This document shows positions 28,055 to 36,922 of a stretch of DNA of 64,000 nucleotides, piece by piece. Location: the NCBI RefSeq assembly GCF_019396385.1, contig NZ_JAHKRN010000012.1:124001-188000 (forward strand), read 5' to 3'. This DNA is from Nonomuraea harbinensis (GTDB taxonomy: Bacteria > Actinomycetota > Actinomycetes > Streptosporangiales > Streptosporangiaceae). Every line of letters begins with the position of its first letter. Position 1 is the first letter of the stretch. Both the position numbers and the translations under genes were made by a program. Under the pieces are notes generated by a model. That model was not told where the DNA came from and did not search any database. It saw only the letters and a list, made by a program, of their open reading frames with translations.

Positions 28055-29637
28055 CGTACGTGCTGCCCGACGGGCGGCCGTTGCTCGACGACGTGTCGTT
28101 CCGGATCGGCGAGGGCGTCAAGGCCGCGCTGGTGGGGCCCAACGGGGCCGGGAAGACCACGCTCATGCGGTTGATCGCGGGCGATCTGCGGCCGGTCGAG
28201 GGAGGCGTGGTGTCCTCCGGCGGGCTGGGCGTGATGCGGCAGTTCATCGGGAGCGTGCGCGATGGCAGCAACGTGCACGACCTGCTGCTGAGCGTGGCGC
28301 CGCCCGCCGTGCGGCAGGCCGCCGAGCGGCTCGAACAGGCCGAGCTCGTCATGATGGAGCGCGACGACGAGAAGACGCAGCTCCGCTACGCCCAGGCCAT
28401 CAGCGACTACACCGACGCGGGCGGGTACGAGATCGAGGTCCTGTGGGACACGTGCACGGTCGCCGCACTGGGCGTTCCGTACGATCGCGTGAAATATCGG
28501 GATGTGGCCACGTTGTCCGGCGGCGAGCAGAAACGGCTGGTGCTGGAGGCGCTGCTGCGCGGCCCCGACCAGACCCTGCTGCTCGACGAGCCCGACAACT
28601 ACCTCGACGTGCCCGGCAAGGAGTGGCTGGAGCAGCAACTCCGCGAGACGTCCAAGACCGTGCTGCTGGTCAGCCACGACCGGCAGCTCCTGGCCAACGC
28701 CGCCGACCGGATCGTCACCGTCGAGTCGGGCAACATCTGGATCCACGGCGGCGGCTTCGGCACGTACGCGGAGGCGCGCAGGGCCAGGAACGCCCGCCTC
28801 GACGAGCTGCGGCGGCGCTGGGACGAGGAGCACGCCAAGCTCAAGGCCCTGGTCAACATGCTGAAGAACAAGGCCCGCTACAACGACGGCATGGCCGCCG
28901 CCTACCACGCGGCGCAGACGCGGCTGCGCAAGTTCGAGGAGGCGGGGCCGCCCGAGACGCCGCCGGCCGACCAGAACATCAGCATGCGCCTGCGCGGCGG
29001 CCGCACCGGCAAGCGCGCGGTCATCTGCGAAGGGCTGGAGCTGACCGGCCTGATGAAGCCGTTCGACCTGGAGGTCTGGTACGGCGAGCGGGTGGCGGTG
29101 CTCGGCTCCAACGGCTCGGGCAAGTCCCACTTCCTGCGGCTGCTGGCCGGTGAGCAGGTCCGCCACAGCGGCGCGGCCCGGCTCGGCGCCCGCGTGGTGC
29201 CCGGTCACTTCGCCCAGACGCACGCCCGGCCCGACCTGATCGGCCGCACCCCGGTCGAGATCGTGATGTCGGAGCACGCCAGGCTCAAGAACGAGGCGAT
29301 GAAGGCGCTGGCCCGCTACGAGCTGGCCGGTCTGATCGCCGACCAGCGGTTCGACACGCTGTCAGGCGGCCAGCAGGCCAGGCTGCAGATCCTGCTGCTG
29401 GAGCTGTCCGGGTCCACGCTGCTGCTGCTCGACGAGCCGACCGACAACCTCGACCTGGCCAGCGCCGAGGCGTTGCAGGAAGGGCTGGACGCGTTCGACG
29501 GCACGGTGGTCGCGGTCACCCACGACCGGTGGTTCGCGGCGGATTTCGATCGCTATTTGGTATTCGGCGCGGATGGCGCGGTTTATGAGGCGCCGGAGCC
29601 GGTCTGGGATGAAAAGCGGGTCGTTCGCGCCCGATAG
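28027..29637 (+). CDS. ABC-F family ATPase (ribosome-associated)
   Basis: 536-residue protein with two ATP-binding cassettes and no membrane segments. Cassette one has GPNGAGKTT, LSGGEQKRL and LLLDEPDNYLD. A charged ~80-residue linker follows (ARRARNARLDELRRRWDEEH region). Cassette two has GSNGSGKSH, LSGGQQARL and LLLLDEPTDNLDL. ABC-F proteins act on the ribosome, in some cases protecting it from antibiotics. GTG at 28027 follows AGGAGGGGA. No biosynthetic cluster lies beside it, so self-resistance is only one option. Confidence 0.92.
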   Translation: MGHVEVAHLTYVLPDGRPLLDDVSFRIGEGVKAALVGPNGAGKTTLMRLIAGDLRPVEGGVVSSGGLGVMRQFIGSVRDGSNVHDLLLSVAPPAVRQAAERLEQAELVMMERDDEKTQLRYAQAISDYTDAGGYEIEVLWDTCTVAALGVPYDRVKYRDVATLSGGEQKRLVLEALLRGPDQTLLLDEPDNYLDVPGKEWLEQQLRETSKTVLLVSHDRQLLANAADRIVTVESGNIWIHGGGFGTYAEARRARNARLDELRRRWDEEHAKLKALVNMLKNKARYNDGMAAAYHAAQTRLRKFEEAGPPETPPADQNISMRLRGGRTGKRAVICEGLELTGLMKPFDLEVWYGERVAVLGSNGSGKSHFLRLLAGEQVRHSGAARLGARVVPGHFAQTHARPDLIGRTPVEIVMSEHARLKNEAMKALARYELAGLIADQRFDTLSGGQQARLQILLLELSGSTLLLLDEPTDNLDLASAEALQEGLDAFDGTVVAVTHDRWFAADFDRYLVFGADGAVYEAPEPVWDEKRVVRAR

Positions 29638-29729
29638 GAAAACAAAGAGCGCGATAGGAAGTCAAAGAGTTGGTACGCCCGGCGCGTGTCAGAGGCCGGA
29701 CGTGCCCATGAGCGGGTTATCACGGCAAA

Positions 29730-30527
29730 GTGATCCAGCGTAGCCGAACCGTCAGCCTCCTCGCACTCGGGGCGATCTGCCTCGCCGGATGCTCGTCCGA
29801 GGAGCCGACACAGCAGCAGCTCAAACCGCTCACCCTCATGGAACAGGCGTCGAACGTCGTCAAGTCGGGCGACGGGTACGCCGTGACCTGGGCCGCCGTC
29901 CTGGCCAACGGCAACCCGTGGCACTTCGGCGAGCACGTCGTGGCCAGTGTCGTCGGCAAGGACGCCGGAGGCCGCGAGGTCTTCAGGATGGACCAGCCCC
30001 TGGACGCCGTGCCGCCGGGCGGCTCCCTGACCTTCACCGGCCAGGGCACCGCCACCGCGAAGCCGGCCAAGGTCAGCGTCGACTACCGGCCCGCCCAGTG
30101 GCGGCAGGCGGCCCGGGTGCCCTCGGCCTTCCGGCCGTTCCCGGCGTCGCGGGTGCAGACGATGCGCCAGAAGGACGGCTCGTACCTCATCACGGGCTAC
30201 GTCGCGAACCCGTACCAGTTGCCCGCCAGCAGCCTGGTGGTGAGCGCGCTGCTGCGCGACGGCGCCGGCAAGCTGCTCGGCGGCGGCAGCACGTTCGTGG
30301 ACGACGTGCAGGCGGGCCGGCCGCCGCGGTTCATCCTGACCGTGGCCGGGCTGCCGCCGGGGACGAAGGTGGGCAGGACCGAGGTGGTCGCCCGTACCTG
30401 GGGGTCGACCGCGCGCCCGTACGAGGAACTGGCGATGGGCGGCGTGATGCCGCTGCACACCGTCAAGCCGAAGACCGCGCCGTTCCAGACGGACCGCGGG
30501 AGCGAGGTGACGTCGGGCTCGGAGTAA
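29730..30527 (+). CDS. lipoprotein, FxLYD-like
   Basis: 265-residue lipoprotein with lipobox ICLAGC (Cys21) and two related beta-domains. Each contains patterns such as DGYAVTWAAVLANGN and DGSYLITGYVANPYQLPASSLVVSALLRDGAGKLLGGG that resemble FxLYD modules. GTG at 29730 lacks a strong ribosome-binding site. It sits alone between the ABC-F and sigma-factor genes. Function unknown, likely cell-envelope. Confidence 0.75.
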   Translation: MIQRSRTVSLLALGAICLAGCSSEEPTQQQLKPLTLMEQASNVVKSGDGYAVTWAAVLANGNPWHFGEHVVASVVGKDAGGREVFRMDQPLDAVPPGGSLTFTGQGTATAKPAKVSVDYRPAQWRQAARVPSAFRPFPASRVQTMRQKDGSYLITGYVANPYQLPASSLVVSALLRDGAGKLLGGGSTFVDDVQAGRPPRFILTVAGLPPGTKVGRTEVVARTWGSTARPYEELAMGGVMPLHTVKPKTAPFQTDRGSEVTSGSE

Positions 30528-30645
30528 GCAAACGGGGTTATTCCCGGCGAATCTCGTTACATTTTTCTGGCTTGCCCATGACAAGAGATGTGTATCGCGC
30601 GGAATCGGTAGAACTACAAGTTACGACTCCATTACATTCGGTGAT

Positions 30646-32118
30646 ATGAATGACCGCGTCCTGGTCGAAGCCCTGCGCGCCGGCGACCCCGGCGCACTCG
30701 CCGCGCTCTACGACGCGCATGCCGAGAGCGTCTACCGCTACTGCCGATGCCTTCTCCGCGACGCCGACAGCGCCCAGGTCGCCCTGCGCGACGCGCTGAT
30801 CGCGGCGGAGGCGCACGCCGGCTTGCTGGCCGACCCCGGCATGCTCCGTCCCTGGCTGTACGCGCTGGCCAGGAGCGAGTGCCGACGCCGCCGGATCGCC
30901 GGGCCGCAGGCCGCCGGCGAAGCGCTCGCCGGCGCGCCGGAGCCGGCCGATCCCGCCGACGCCGACCTGCGGATCATGGCCTGGAACGCGGTCCAGAGCC
31001 TGCCCGCCGCCGACCGCGAGGTGCTGGAGCTGGACACCCGCCACGGGCTGTCCGCCGCCGGGCTCGCCGCCGTGCTGGGCATCCCCGCGCGCCGGCTCGA
31101 CGCCGTCCGCGAGCAGGCCCGCGACCGGCTGCGCGACGCGGTCACCGCCGAGATCCTCGCCATGAAGGGCCCGTACGACTGCCCGCGCCGGGCCCGCATC
31201 CTCACCGGGTTCACCGGTGAGCTGACACCCGACATGCGCGAGCACCTGGTGCGCCACCTCGCCCGGTGCGAGACCTGCTCGCCGCACCGCAGCCGGCAGG
31301 TGTCGGCGGCGAAGGTGTTCGAGCTGCTGCCGCAGGTCACGCTCCCGGAGTCGCTCAGGGTGCGGGTGCTGAGCTGCTTCGTCGACCCGGAGCTGTTCCT
31401 CTACCGCCGCTACGTCGCCAGGCGCTCGCAGGCGCTGGACGGCGCCGGGTTTCCCCTGCCCGGCGACCGGAAGCCGCGCGTATGGCCTCGGGCGGTGGCG
31501 TGCACGGTGGCGGCGGTCACGACCCTGGTGGCGATAGCGGGCATCTTCGAGTACTTCGGGAAGGAGGTCGGCGGACTGCCCGGCGTCGCCACCGCGGCGT
31601 TCCCGCCGGAAGGCAAGCCGCCCGTCCTCCCGTGGCGGCGGGCCGAGGCGAACACCACCGCCGGACCGGAGCTCGGCCGCACCGCCGGCCTGCCGCTGGA
31701 CGTCGCCCGCGTCACCCCGCGGGCCCGGCTGATCTCGCCGGCCACGGAGACCACCCGCCTGCTCCCCACCATCGGCGGCCTGCCGACCACGTGGCCCGAC
31801 GTCGAGCCCACGTGGAGCACCCACGCCCCCGTGCCGTCGCCGCCGCCGGGCGAACCCACGCAGGGGCCCGGCGACCCCGGCTCCCACCCGCCCACGCCCG
31901 GCCCGACGGCGCAGCCGACCCAGCCCACGGTGCGGCCGACGGTGCGGCCGACGGTGCGGCCGACCGTGCGCCCCACCGTGCGGCCGACCAGGCCGACCGT
32001 GCACCCCACCCGGCACACGCCGGCTCCGTCGCCCACCGAGGACCCGGTGCCCACGCCGGTGCCGCAGCCGACCCCGACCGTGTCCCCCGCCCCGCCGCCC
32101 ACCACCCCGGCGTCCTGA
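30646..32118 (+). CDS. ECF sigma factor fused to anti-sigma zinc motif, membrane anchor and Pro/Thr tail
   Basis: 490-residue multi-domain protein. Residues ~1-85 resemble sigma region 2 (VLVEALRAGDPGALAALYDAHAESVYRYC). Residues ~110-170 resemble region 4 (LPAADREVLELDTRHGLSAAGLAAVLGIP). Residues ~195-215 carry an anti-sigma zinc signature H-x3-HLxxCxxC (His204, Cys208, Cys211). One transmembrane helix lies at ~282-301, and a long outside tail is rich in Pro and Thr with five TVRP repeats. Sigma and anti-sigma in one chain suggests a membrane-tethered sigma released by proteolysis or signal. No separate anti-sigma gene follows. Confidence 0.8.
   Translation: MNDRVLVEALRAGDPGALAALYDAHAESVYRYCRCLLRDADSAQVALRDALIAAEAHAGLLADPGMLRPWLYALARSECRRRRIAGPQAAGEALAGAPEPADPADADLRIMAWNAVQSLPAADREVLELDTRHGLSAAGLAAVLGIPARRLDAVREQARDRLRDAVTAEILAMKGPYDCPRRARILTGFTGELTPDMREHLVRHLARCETCSPHRSRQVSAAKVFELLPQVTLPESLRVRVLSCFVDPELFLYRRYVARRSQALDGAGFPLPGDRKPRVWPRAVACTVAAVTTLVAIAGIFEYFGKEVGGLPGVATAAFPPEGKPPVLPWRRAEANTTAGPELGRTAGLPLDVARVTPRARLISPATETTRLLPTIGGLPTTWPDVEPTWSTHAPVPSPPPGEPTQGPGDPGSHPPTPGPTAQPTQPTVRPTVRPTVRPTVRPTVRPTRPTVHPTRHTPAPSPTEDPVPTPVPQPTPTVSPAPPPTTPAS
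31925..31990 (+). repeat. 12-base tandem repeats coding TVRP
   Basis: Five near-identical 12-base units (acggtgcggccg and variants) encode the Thr-Val-Arg-Pro repeats in the extracellular tail of the sigma-fusion protein. Such arrays vary in length between strains by slippage. Confidence 0.85.
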
Positions 32119-32188
32119 CCATGAGCAAGGGGTGTACGTGGGTCAACGGTAGGGAACTGTGTGCATAGAGTGACAGCGGGGGGATTCT

Positions 32189-33295
32189 ATGCACGTCCGA
32201 GCCGGGATCCTGCTCGCCTGTCTGGCCGTCACCCTCAGCCCGCCGGCACGCGCCGAGCCGGCTCCCCCGTCCCGTGACATCGCCAGGGCGCGGCAGGACG
32301 TACGGGCACGAACGCAGGAGCTGGCCAGGGCCGGCGTCGCACTGGCCGAGGCGCAGGCGCGCCTGGAGGAGCTGGCCGCCGAGGCCGGACGCCGGGTGGA
32401 GGCCTACAACGGCGAGCTGGTCCGGCTGCGGCGGGCCGAGGAGGCGCACGACCAGGCGCTGACCAGGCTCGCGTCGGCGGACGCCGAGGTGGAGCGCGCC
32501 CGGCAGCCCGTGGCGGCGCTGGCCGCGCAGGCGTACGGCGGGATGTGGCGGTCCCACGCGTTCCCCGTCATGGACGGCGGAGACCACGACGGCTACCTGC
32601 ACCGCGTCGGCACGCTGCGGCAGCTCGGCGGCGAGCGGGCCGCGGTGCTCTCCCGGATGCGCGACGCTCAGACGGTGGCCGCGATCCTGCGCACCCAGGC
32701 GGCCCGCGCGCACGCCGCCCGGCAGGCCGCGGCCGACGCCGCCGCGCAGGCCAAGGCCGATGCCCAGAAGGCCGTGGCCAGGCAGAGACGCGAGACCAGG
32801 ACCCTGACGGCCGAGCGCGACACGCTGCAACGGCGGGTGGACGCCGCCCGCGACCGGGCCGACCTGCTGGCCAGGAAGCGGGCCGGCCGGTTCCGGATCC
32901 CGCTGAGCCGCGGGTCCGGGCTCGGTGACCGGGCCGCCAACTGGGCGCTCACCCAGCTCGGCAAGCCCTACCTGTGGGCCGCCGCCGGCCCGGGGAGCTA
33001 CGACTGCTCGGGTCTGACCATGCGGGCGTGGGAACGGGCCGGCGTGCGGCTCGACCACTGGACCGGAACCCAGTGGACGTCGGGCCCGCACGTCCCGCTG
33101 CACCTCCTGCGCCGCGGCGACCTGCTGTTCTTCGGCCACGACAGGAACGACCCGCGCACCATCCACCACGTGGGCATGTACGTCGGGCGCGGGCTGATGG
33201 TGCACGCGCCGCAGACCGGCGACGTCGTACGCGTCGCCCCGATCTGGAGGCGGGACCTGGTGGGCGCCACCAGACCCCTCCAGAGAGTGGGATGA
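32189..33295 (+). CDS. secreted NlpC/P60 peptidoglycan endopeptidase
   Basis: 368-residue exported hydrolase. Signal peptide (ILLACLAVTLSPPARA), an Ala/Arg-rich coiled-coil region (residues ~30-230), then the NlpC/P60 domain with Cys273 (YDCSGLTMRAW), His327 (TIHHVGMYVG) and His339 (MVHAPQTG). Cleaves peptide stems in the cell wall by family knowledge. Resembles RipA-type enzymes. The start follows GGGGG. Lies convergent with ppa and beside the cell-wall enzyme dacB. Confidence 0.92.
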   Translation: MHVRAGILLACLAVTLSPPARAEPAPPSRDIARARQDVRARTQELARAGVALAEAQARLEELAAEAGRRVEAYNGELVRLRRAEEAHDQALTRLASADAEVERARQPVAALAAQAYGGMWRSHAFPVMDGGDHDGYLHRVGTLRQLGGERAAVLSRMRDAQTVAAILRTQAARAHAARQAAADAAAQAKADAQKAVARQRRETRTLTAERDTLQRRVDAARDRADLLARKRAGRFRIPLSRGSGLGDRAANWALTQLGKPYLWAAAGPGSYDCSGLTMRAWERAGVRLDHWTGTQWTSGPHVPLHLLRRGDLLFFGHDRNDPRTIHHVGMYVGRGLMVHAPQTGDVVRVAPIWRRDLVGATRPLQRVG

Positions 33296-33296
33296 A

Positions 33297-33785
33297 TCAG
33301 TGGCCGCCGTCCTTGGCGCGCTGGAAGGAGCGCTCGATCTCGGCCTCGGCCTCCATGCGGCCCACCCAGTTGGCGCCCTCGACCGACTTGCCGGGCTCCA
33401 GGTCCTTGTAGACCTCGAAGAAGTGCTGGATCTCCAGCCGGTCGAACTCCGCCACGTGGTGGATGTCCTGGATGTGCGCCATGCGCGGGTCGGTCGACGG
33501 GACGCAGAGGACCTTGTCGTCGCCGCCCTTCTCGTCGGTCATGCGGAACATGCCCACCGCCCGGCAGGTGATGTAGCAGCCCGGGAACGTCGGCTCCTGC
33601 AGCAGCACCAGCGCGTCGAGGGGGTCGCCGTCCTCACCGAGGGTGTTCTCGATGAAGCCGTAGTCGGCGGGGTACTGCGTGGAGGTGAACAACAGCCGGT
33701 CAAGCCTGATCTTGCCGGTTTCGTGGTCCACTTCATACTTGTTCCGTTGCCCCTTGGGAATCTCAACGACAACGTCGAACTCCAC
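33297..33785 (-). CDS. ppa: inorganic pyrophosphatase
   Basis: 162-residue family I soluble pyrophosphatase. It has [14 protein letters not shown], the [22 protein letters not shown] metal-binding signature region (Asp-rich core, span given), and [10 protein letters not shown]. Hydrolyses diphosphate from biosynthetic reactions in the cytoplasm. ATG at 33785. It diverges from dacB, with 71 bases of promoter space, and is convergent with the NlpC/P60 gene. Confidence 0.97.
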   Translation of the reverse strand: MEFDVVVEIPKGQRNKYEVDHETGKIRLDRLLFTSTQYPADYGFIENTLGEDGDPLDALVLLQEPTFPGCYITCRAVGMFRMTDEKGGDDKVLCVPSTDPRMAHIQDIHHVAEFDRLEIQHFFEVYKDLEPGKSVEGANWVGRMEAEAEIERSFQRAKDGGH

Positions 33786-33856
33786 CGCGGTTCCTCCGCT
33801 CGCGCCCCCCCCGGGATCCCCGGCTGGGCGTTAATGTCTCGTAGGCGAACACCAGG

Positions 33857-35284
33857 ATGAGAGGTCAGGGCGACGTGGCACGGCACGAGCGGTGGGTGAT
33901 GCTGGCCACACTCGTCCTGCTGCAGGTCGTGACCATCGTCACCGGCGTCTACGCGGTTGACAACGACCTCACCCTGAGCGCGCTGACGAGGCAGCCGCCA
34001 CCGGCAGAGCCGACCGCGCCTCCCGAAGTCCCCGTGGTCACCGCGGGGCCGGTGCTGGCCGGCCTGGCGGCGAGGCCAGGAGACGGACCTCTCCCGACCA
34101 AGGGTACTTTGACCCGCAGGCTCACGGATGCGCTGGGTGACCGAGCGCTGGGTGACCGGGTCGGCGCGGTCGTCGTCGACGCCTCCACGGGCGAGCGGGT
34201 CTTCGCCGCCAACCCCGACGCCGGCATCGTCCCCGCCTCCACCACCAAGGTCGTCACCAGCGTCGCGGCGCTCGCCTCGCTCGGCCCCGACACCCGCCTG
34301 GCCACCCGCGTCGTGCAGGGCGGCGCCCCCGGCGCGATCGTCCTGGTCGGCGGCGGCGACCCGCTGCTCGCCGGTCCCCGGGCCAAGCCGGGCAGCTTCA
34401 CCGACCAGGCGTCGATGACCACGCTCGCCGCCCGTACCGCCGCCGCGCTCAAGCAGCGGGGAGTCGCCAAGGTCACGCTCTCGTACGACGCCTCGCTCTT
34501 CACCGGCCCGGACGTCGGGCCGGGTTGGAAGCCCGGCTACATCCCCGACGGGCACGTCGCGCGGGTGCACGCGCTGGCGATCGACGAAGGGCGGCAGAAC
34601 CCCGGCCAGAACAGCCCGCGCGTCGCCGACCCCTCCCGCCACGCCGCCGACGCCTTCGCGGGGCTGCTGAAGAAGAAGGGGATCACCGTCGCCAAGACGG
34701 TCGAACCCGCCCGTGCCCCGGCCGGCGCCGCCGAGCTGGCCAAGGTCGAGTCGGCCCCCGTCTACGCCCTCGTCGAGCACGCGCTCACCTACAGTGACAA
34801 CGACCTGTCGGAGGCGCTGGCGCGGCACGTGGCGATCAAGGAGGGCCAGCCGGGGTCGTTCGCGGGCGTCGCCAAGGCCGTCCCCCAGGTGCTCCAGCGG
34901 GTCGGCGCCGGTGGCGGCATCCAGGTGTACGACGGGAGCGGCCTGTCGACCCGCAACCGCATCAGCGCCGGCGCCATGGCCGGCCTCATCGCCCTCGCCG
35001 TCTCGCCCGACCGGCCCGGCCTGCACGCGGTCGCCTCCGGCATGCCCATCGCCGGGTTCACCGGCACGCTCGGCAACGGCCGCCGCTTCACCGGGGCCGA
35101 CAGCAAGGGGCAGGTCGGGCTGGTGCGCGCCAAGACGGGCACCCTCAACAACGTCAGCACGCTGGCGGGGCTCACCACCAGCAAGGACGGCAGGGTCCTC
35201 GCCTTCGCCTTCATGGCCGACAAGGTCCCGGTCTACGCCGAACCGGTCCTCGACCGGCTGGCGGCGATAGTGGCGCGCGCCTGA
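33857..35284 (+). CDS. dacB: D-alanyl-D-alanine carboxypeptidase/endopeptidase (PBP4-type)
   Basis: 475-residue S13 penicillin-binding protein. A membrane-anchor or signal helix (VMLATLVLLQVVTIVTGVYAV) is followed by the active-site motifs SxxK (PASTTKVV, Ser near 131), SxN (YSDNDLSE) and KTG (RAKTGTL). Trims stem peptides of peptidoglycan outside the membrane. ATG at 33857 or GTG at 33875 are possible starts. It is followed by a set of three similar hairpins that likely end transcription. Confidence 0.93.
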   Translation: MRGQGDVARHERWVMLATLVLLQVVTIVTGVYAVDNDLTLSALTRQPPPAEPTAPPEVPVVTAGPVLAGLAARPGDGPLPTKGTLTRRLTDALGDRALGDRVGAVVVDASTGERVFAANPDAGIVPASTTKVVTSVAALASLGPDTRLATRVVQGGAPGAIVLVGGGDPLLAGPRAKPGSFTDQASMTTLAARTAAALKQRGVAKVTLSYDASLFTGPDVGPGWKPGYIPDGHVARVHALAIDEGRQNPGQNSPRVADPSRHAADAFAGLLKKKGITVAKTVEPARAPAGAAELAKVESAPVYALVEHALTYSDNDLSEALARHVAIKEGQPGSFAGVAKAVPQVLQRVGAGGGIQVYDGSGLSTRNRISAGAMAGLIALAVSPDRPGLHAVASGMPIAGFTGTLGNGRRFTGADSKGQVGLVRAKTGTLNNVSTLAGLTTSKDGRVLAFAFMADKVPVYAEPVLDRLAAIVARA

Positions 35285-35370
35285 CCGCGATCCGCCAGGA
35301 TCGCGGTTGTGTTTATTCGCGATCCGGCAGGATCGCGGCGCTGTGTTTATTTGCGATCCTGGCGGATCGC
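35285..35370 (+). terminator. three tandem terminator-like hairpins after dacB
   Basis: Three near-identical hairpins lie in tandem. CCGCGATCC/GGATCGCGG (35285-35306) starts right at the dacB stop, CGCGATCC/GGATCGCG spans 35318-35337, and GCGATCC/GGATCGC spans 35353-35370, each with a four-base loop. The first two are followed by a T-rich TGTGTTTATT. The first alone is a good intrinsic terminator; the repeats look duplicated from it. Confidence 0.8.
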
Positions 35371-35776
35371 GGCTCGTCGCTCAGATCCGGTGCCTTCCCT
35401 CGTCGCTCGGTCGCTTCGCTCCCTCCCTCCTCAGTCCAGGCACCGGCGCTCCTCGCAAAACCTTGGATGTTCTTCCTGCAGATACCGGGACCGCTCCGAT
35501 GTCAGGACAGCTGCGATGCCGGGACAGCTGCGATACCGGGACTGCTCCTTGGTCGGGATACCCGGAGGGTTCAGGGCTTTTCGTGGGCTCCCTGCTTCTT
35601 CAGTTCAGGCAACTGGGGCTTCTGCGTGGGTTCTCTTCCCCCTTTGTGCAGGTACCGGAGGGTCCTCGTGGGTTCCCTCCCTCCTCAGGCCAGGCAGCGG
35701 GGGTCTTCTCTTGATTGGGGGAGCTGGGTTCGGGGCTTCTTCGCGGGGTTGGGCGGAAGCACGTACGGTGGTGGGT
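35371..35776. repeat. non-coding spacer with degenerate direct repeats
   Basis: About 400 bases without a convincing gene. Copies of a ~38-base unit (core CTCCCTCCCTCCTCAG then CCAGGCA) occur near 35420, 35588 and 35660. Shorter GGGACAGCTGCGATACC-type repeats lie at 35510-35545. Third-position GC is not coding-like in any frame. The promoter of the following metalloprotease should lie at its right end. Confidence 0.6.
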
Positions 35777-36853
35777 ATGCAGGTGATCGACTGGGATCTG
35801 GCCGTCTCGACCGGCACGCGTCTGGTGCGCCCCGGTCCTCAAGTAACCCGCGAGGAGGCCAGGCAGGCCGTCGCCGAGCTCCGTACGCTGTCGCGCGAGG
35901 CCGAAGGGCACGTGCGCGAGTTCACCAAGATCGATGCTGAGACCGCGCCGCAGGCGGCGACCGTCGTCGACCGGCCCGGTTGGATCAGGGCCAACGTCGA
36001 GGGCTTCCGCGTGGTGCTGGAGCCGCTCACCCAGCGGATGACCAGCGGCGCCAACCGGCCGCCCGCGATCGTCAGCGCCGTGGGCTCCCGGATCACCGGC
36101 GTCGAGGTCGGCGCCGTGCTCGCCTTCCTGGCGACGCGGGTGCTCGGCCAGTACGAGCTGTTCCTCCCGCCCGACCCGACCGGCCGCGAGGCCACCGGCC
36201 GGCTCACGCTCGTCGCGCCCAACATCGTGCACGCCGAGCGCGAGATGAACGTCAACCCGCACGACTTCCGGCTCTGGGTGTGCCTGCACGAGGAGACCCA
36301 CCGGGTGCAGTTCACCGGGGTGTCCTGGCTGCGCGAGTACGTGCGCTCGCAGATGACCGAGTTCCTGCTGGCCTCCGACCTCGACCTGCCGACGCTCGTC
36401 GAGCGCCTGCGCAACGCGGCCGACACCATCCAGGACGTGGTCAGGGGCGGCGAGGGCAACCTCATCGACGTCATCCAGTCGCCGCAGCAGAAGGAGATCC
36501 TCGACCGGCTCACCGCCGTCATGACCCTCGTGGAGGGCCACGGCGACTACGTGATGGACGCGGTGGGGCCCTCGGTGGTGCCGTCGGTGGCCGACATCCG
36601 GGCCAAGTTCGCCCAGCGCCGCGAGGGCGGCTCCAAGCTCGACAAGACGATCCGCCGCCTGCTGGGCATCGACCTGAAGATGAAGCAGTACGCCGAGGGT
36701 TCCGCCTTCGTCCGCCGGGTGGTGGAGAAGGCCGGCATGGACGGCTTCAACCGCGTCTGGACCTCGCCCAACACGCTGCCGACCCCGGCGGAGATCTCCG
36801 ACCCGGACGCCTGGGTGCGCCGCGTGATCGGCACCCCGGCCCTCCCCGGCTGA
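35777..36853 (+). CDS. zinc-dependent metalloprotease (DUF2342-type zincin)
   Basis: 358-residue actinobacterial protein of the family linked in databases to F420 biosynthesis-associated proteins. It has the HExxH zinc motif in VCLHEETHRVQFTG (residues ~173-177) and a downstream VEGHGDYVMDAVGP likely giving the third ligand. No signal peptide. ATG at 35777; an apparent long N-terminal extension is in the repeat spacer and rejected. It heads the tilS-hpt-ftsH run, a conserved actinobacterial order. Substrate unknown. Confidence 0.85.
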   Translation: MQVIDWDLAVSTGTRLVRPGPQVTREEARQAVAELRTLSREAEGHVREFTKIDAETAPQAATVVDRPGWIRANVEGFRVVLEPLTQRMTSGANRPPAIVSAVGSRITGVEVGAVLAFLATRVLGQYELFLPPDPTGREATGRLTLVAPNIVHAEREMNVNPHDFRLWVCLHEETHRVQFTGVSWLREYVRSQMTEFLLASDLDLPTLVERLRNAADTIQDVVRGGEGNLIDVIQSPQQKEILDRLTAVMTLVEGHGDYVMDAVGPSVVPSVADIRAKFAQRREGGSKLDKTIRRLLGIDLKMKQYAEGSAFVRRVVEKAGMDGFNRVWTSPNTLPTPAEISDPDAWVRRVIGTPALPG

Positions 36854-36922
36854 CCCCACCGCACGGGGCGAGCACTGCTGGACACCGGACTGCGCTCGTC
36901 CCCGTGGCTGGACAATGGTGGT

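Noticed and set aside
31925..31990. CRISPR-like tandem repeats
   Set aside because: Units are 12 bases with no spacers and encode TVRP in frame.
32121..32168. 15-residue frame MSKGCTWVNGRELCA as a small peptide
   Set aside because: No ribosome-binding site, and so short a frame is expected by chance.
35309..35776. In-frame N-terminal extension of the metalloprotease
   Set aside because: It is translated repeat spacer without coding bias; the family starts at the MQVIDWD methionine.
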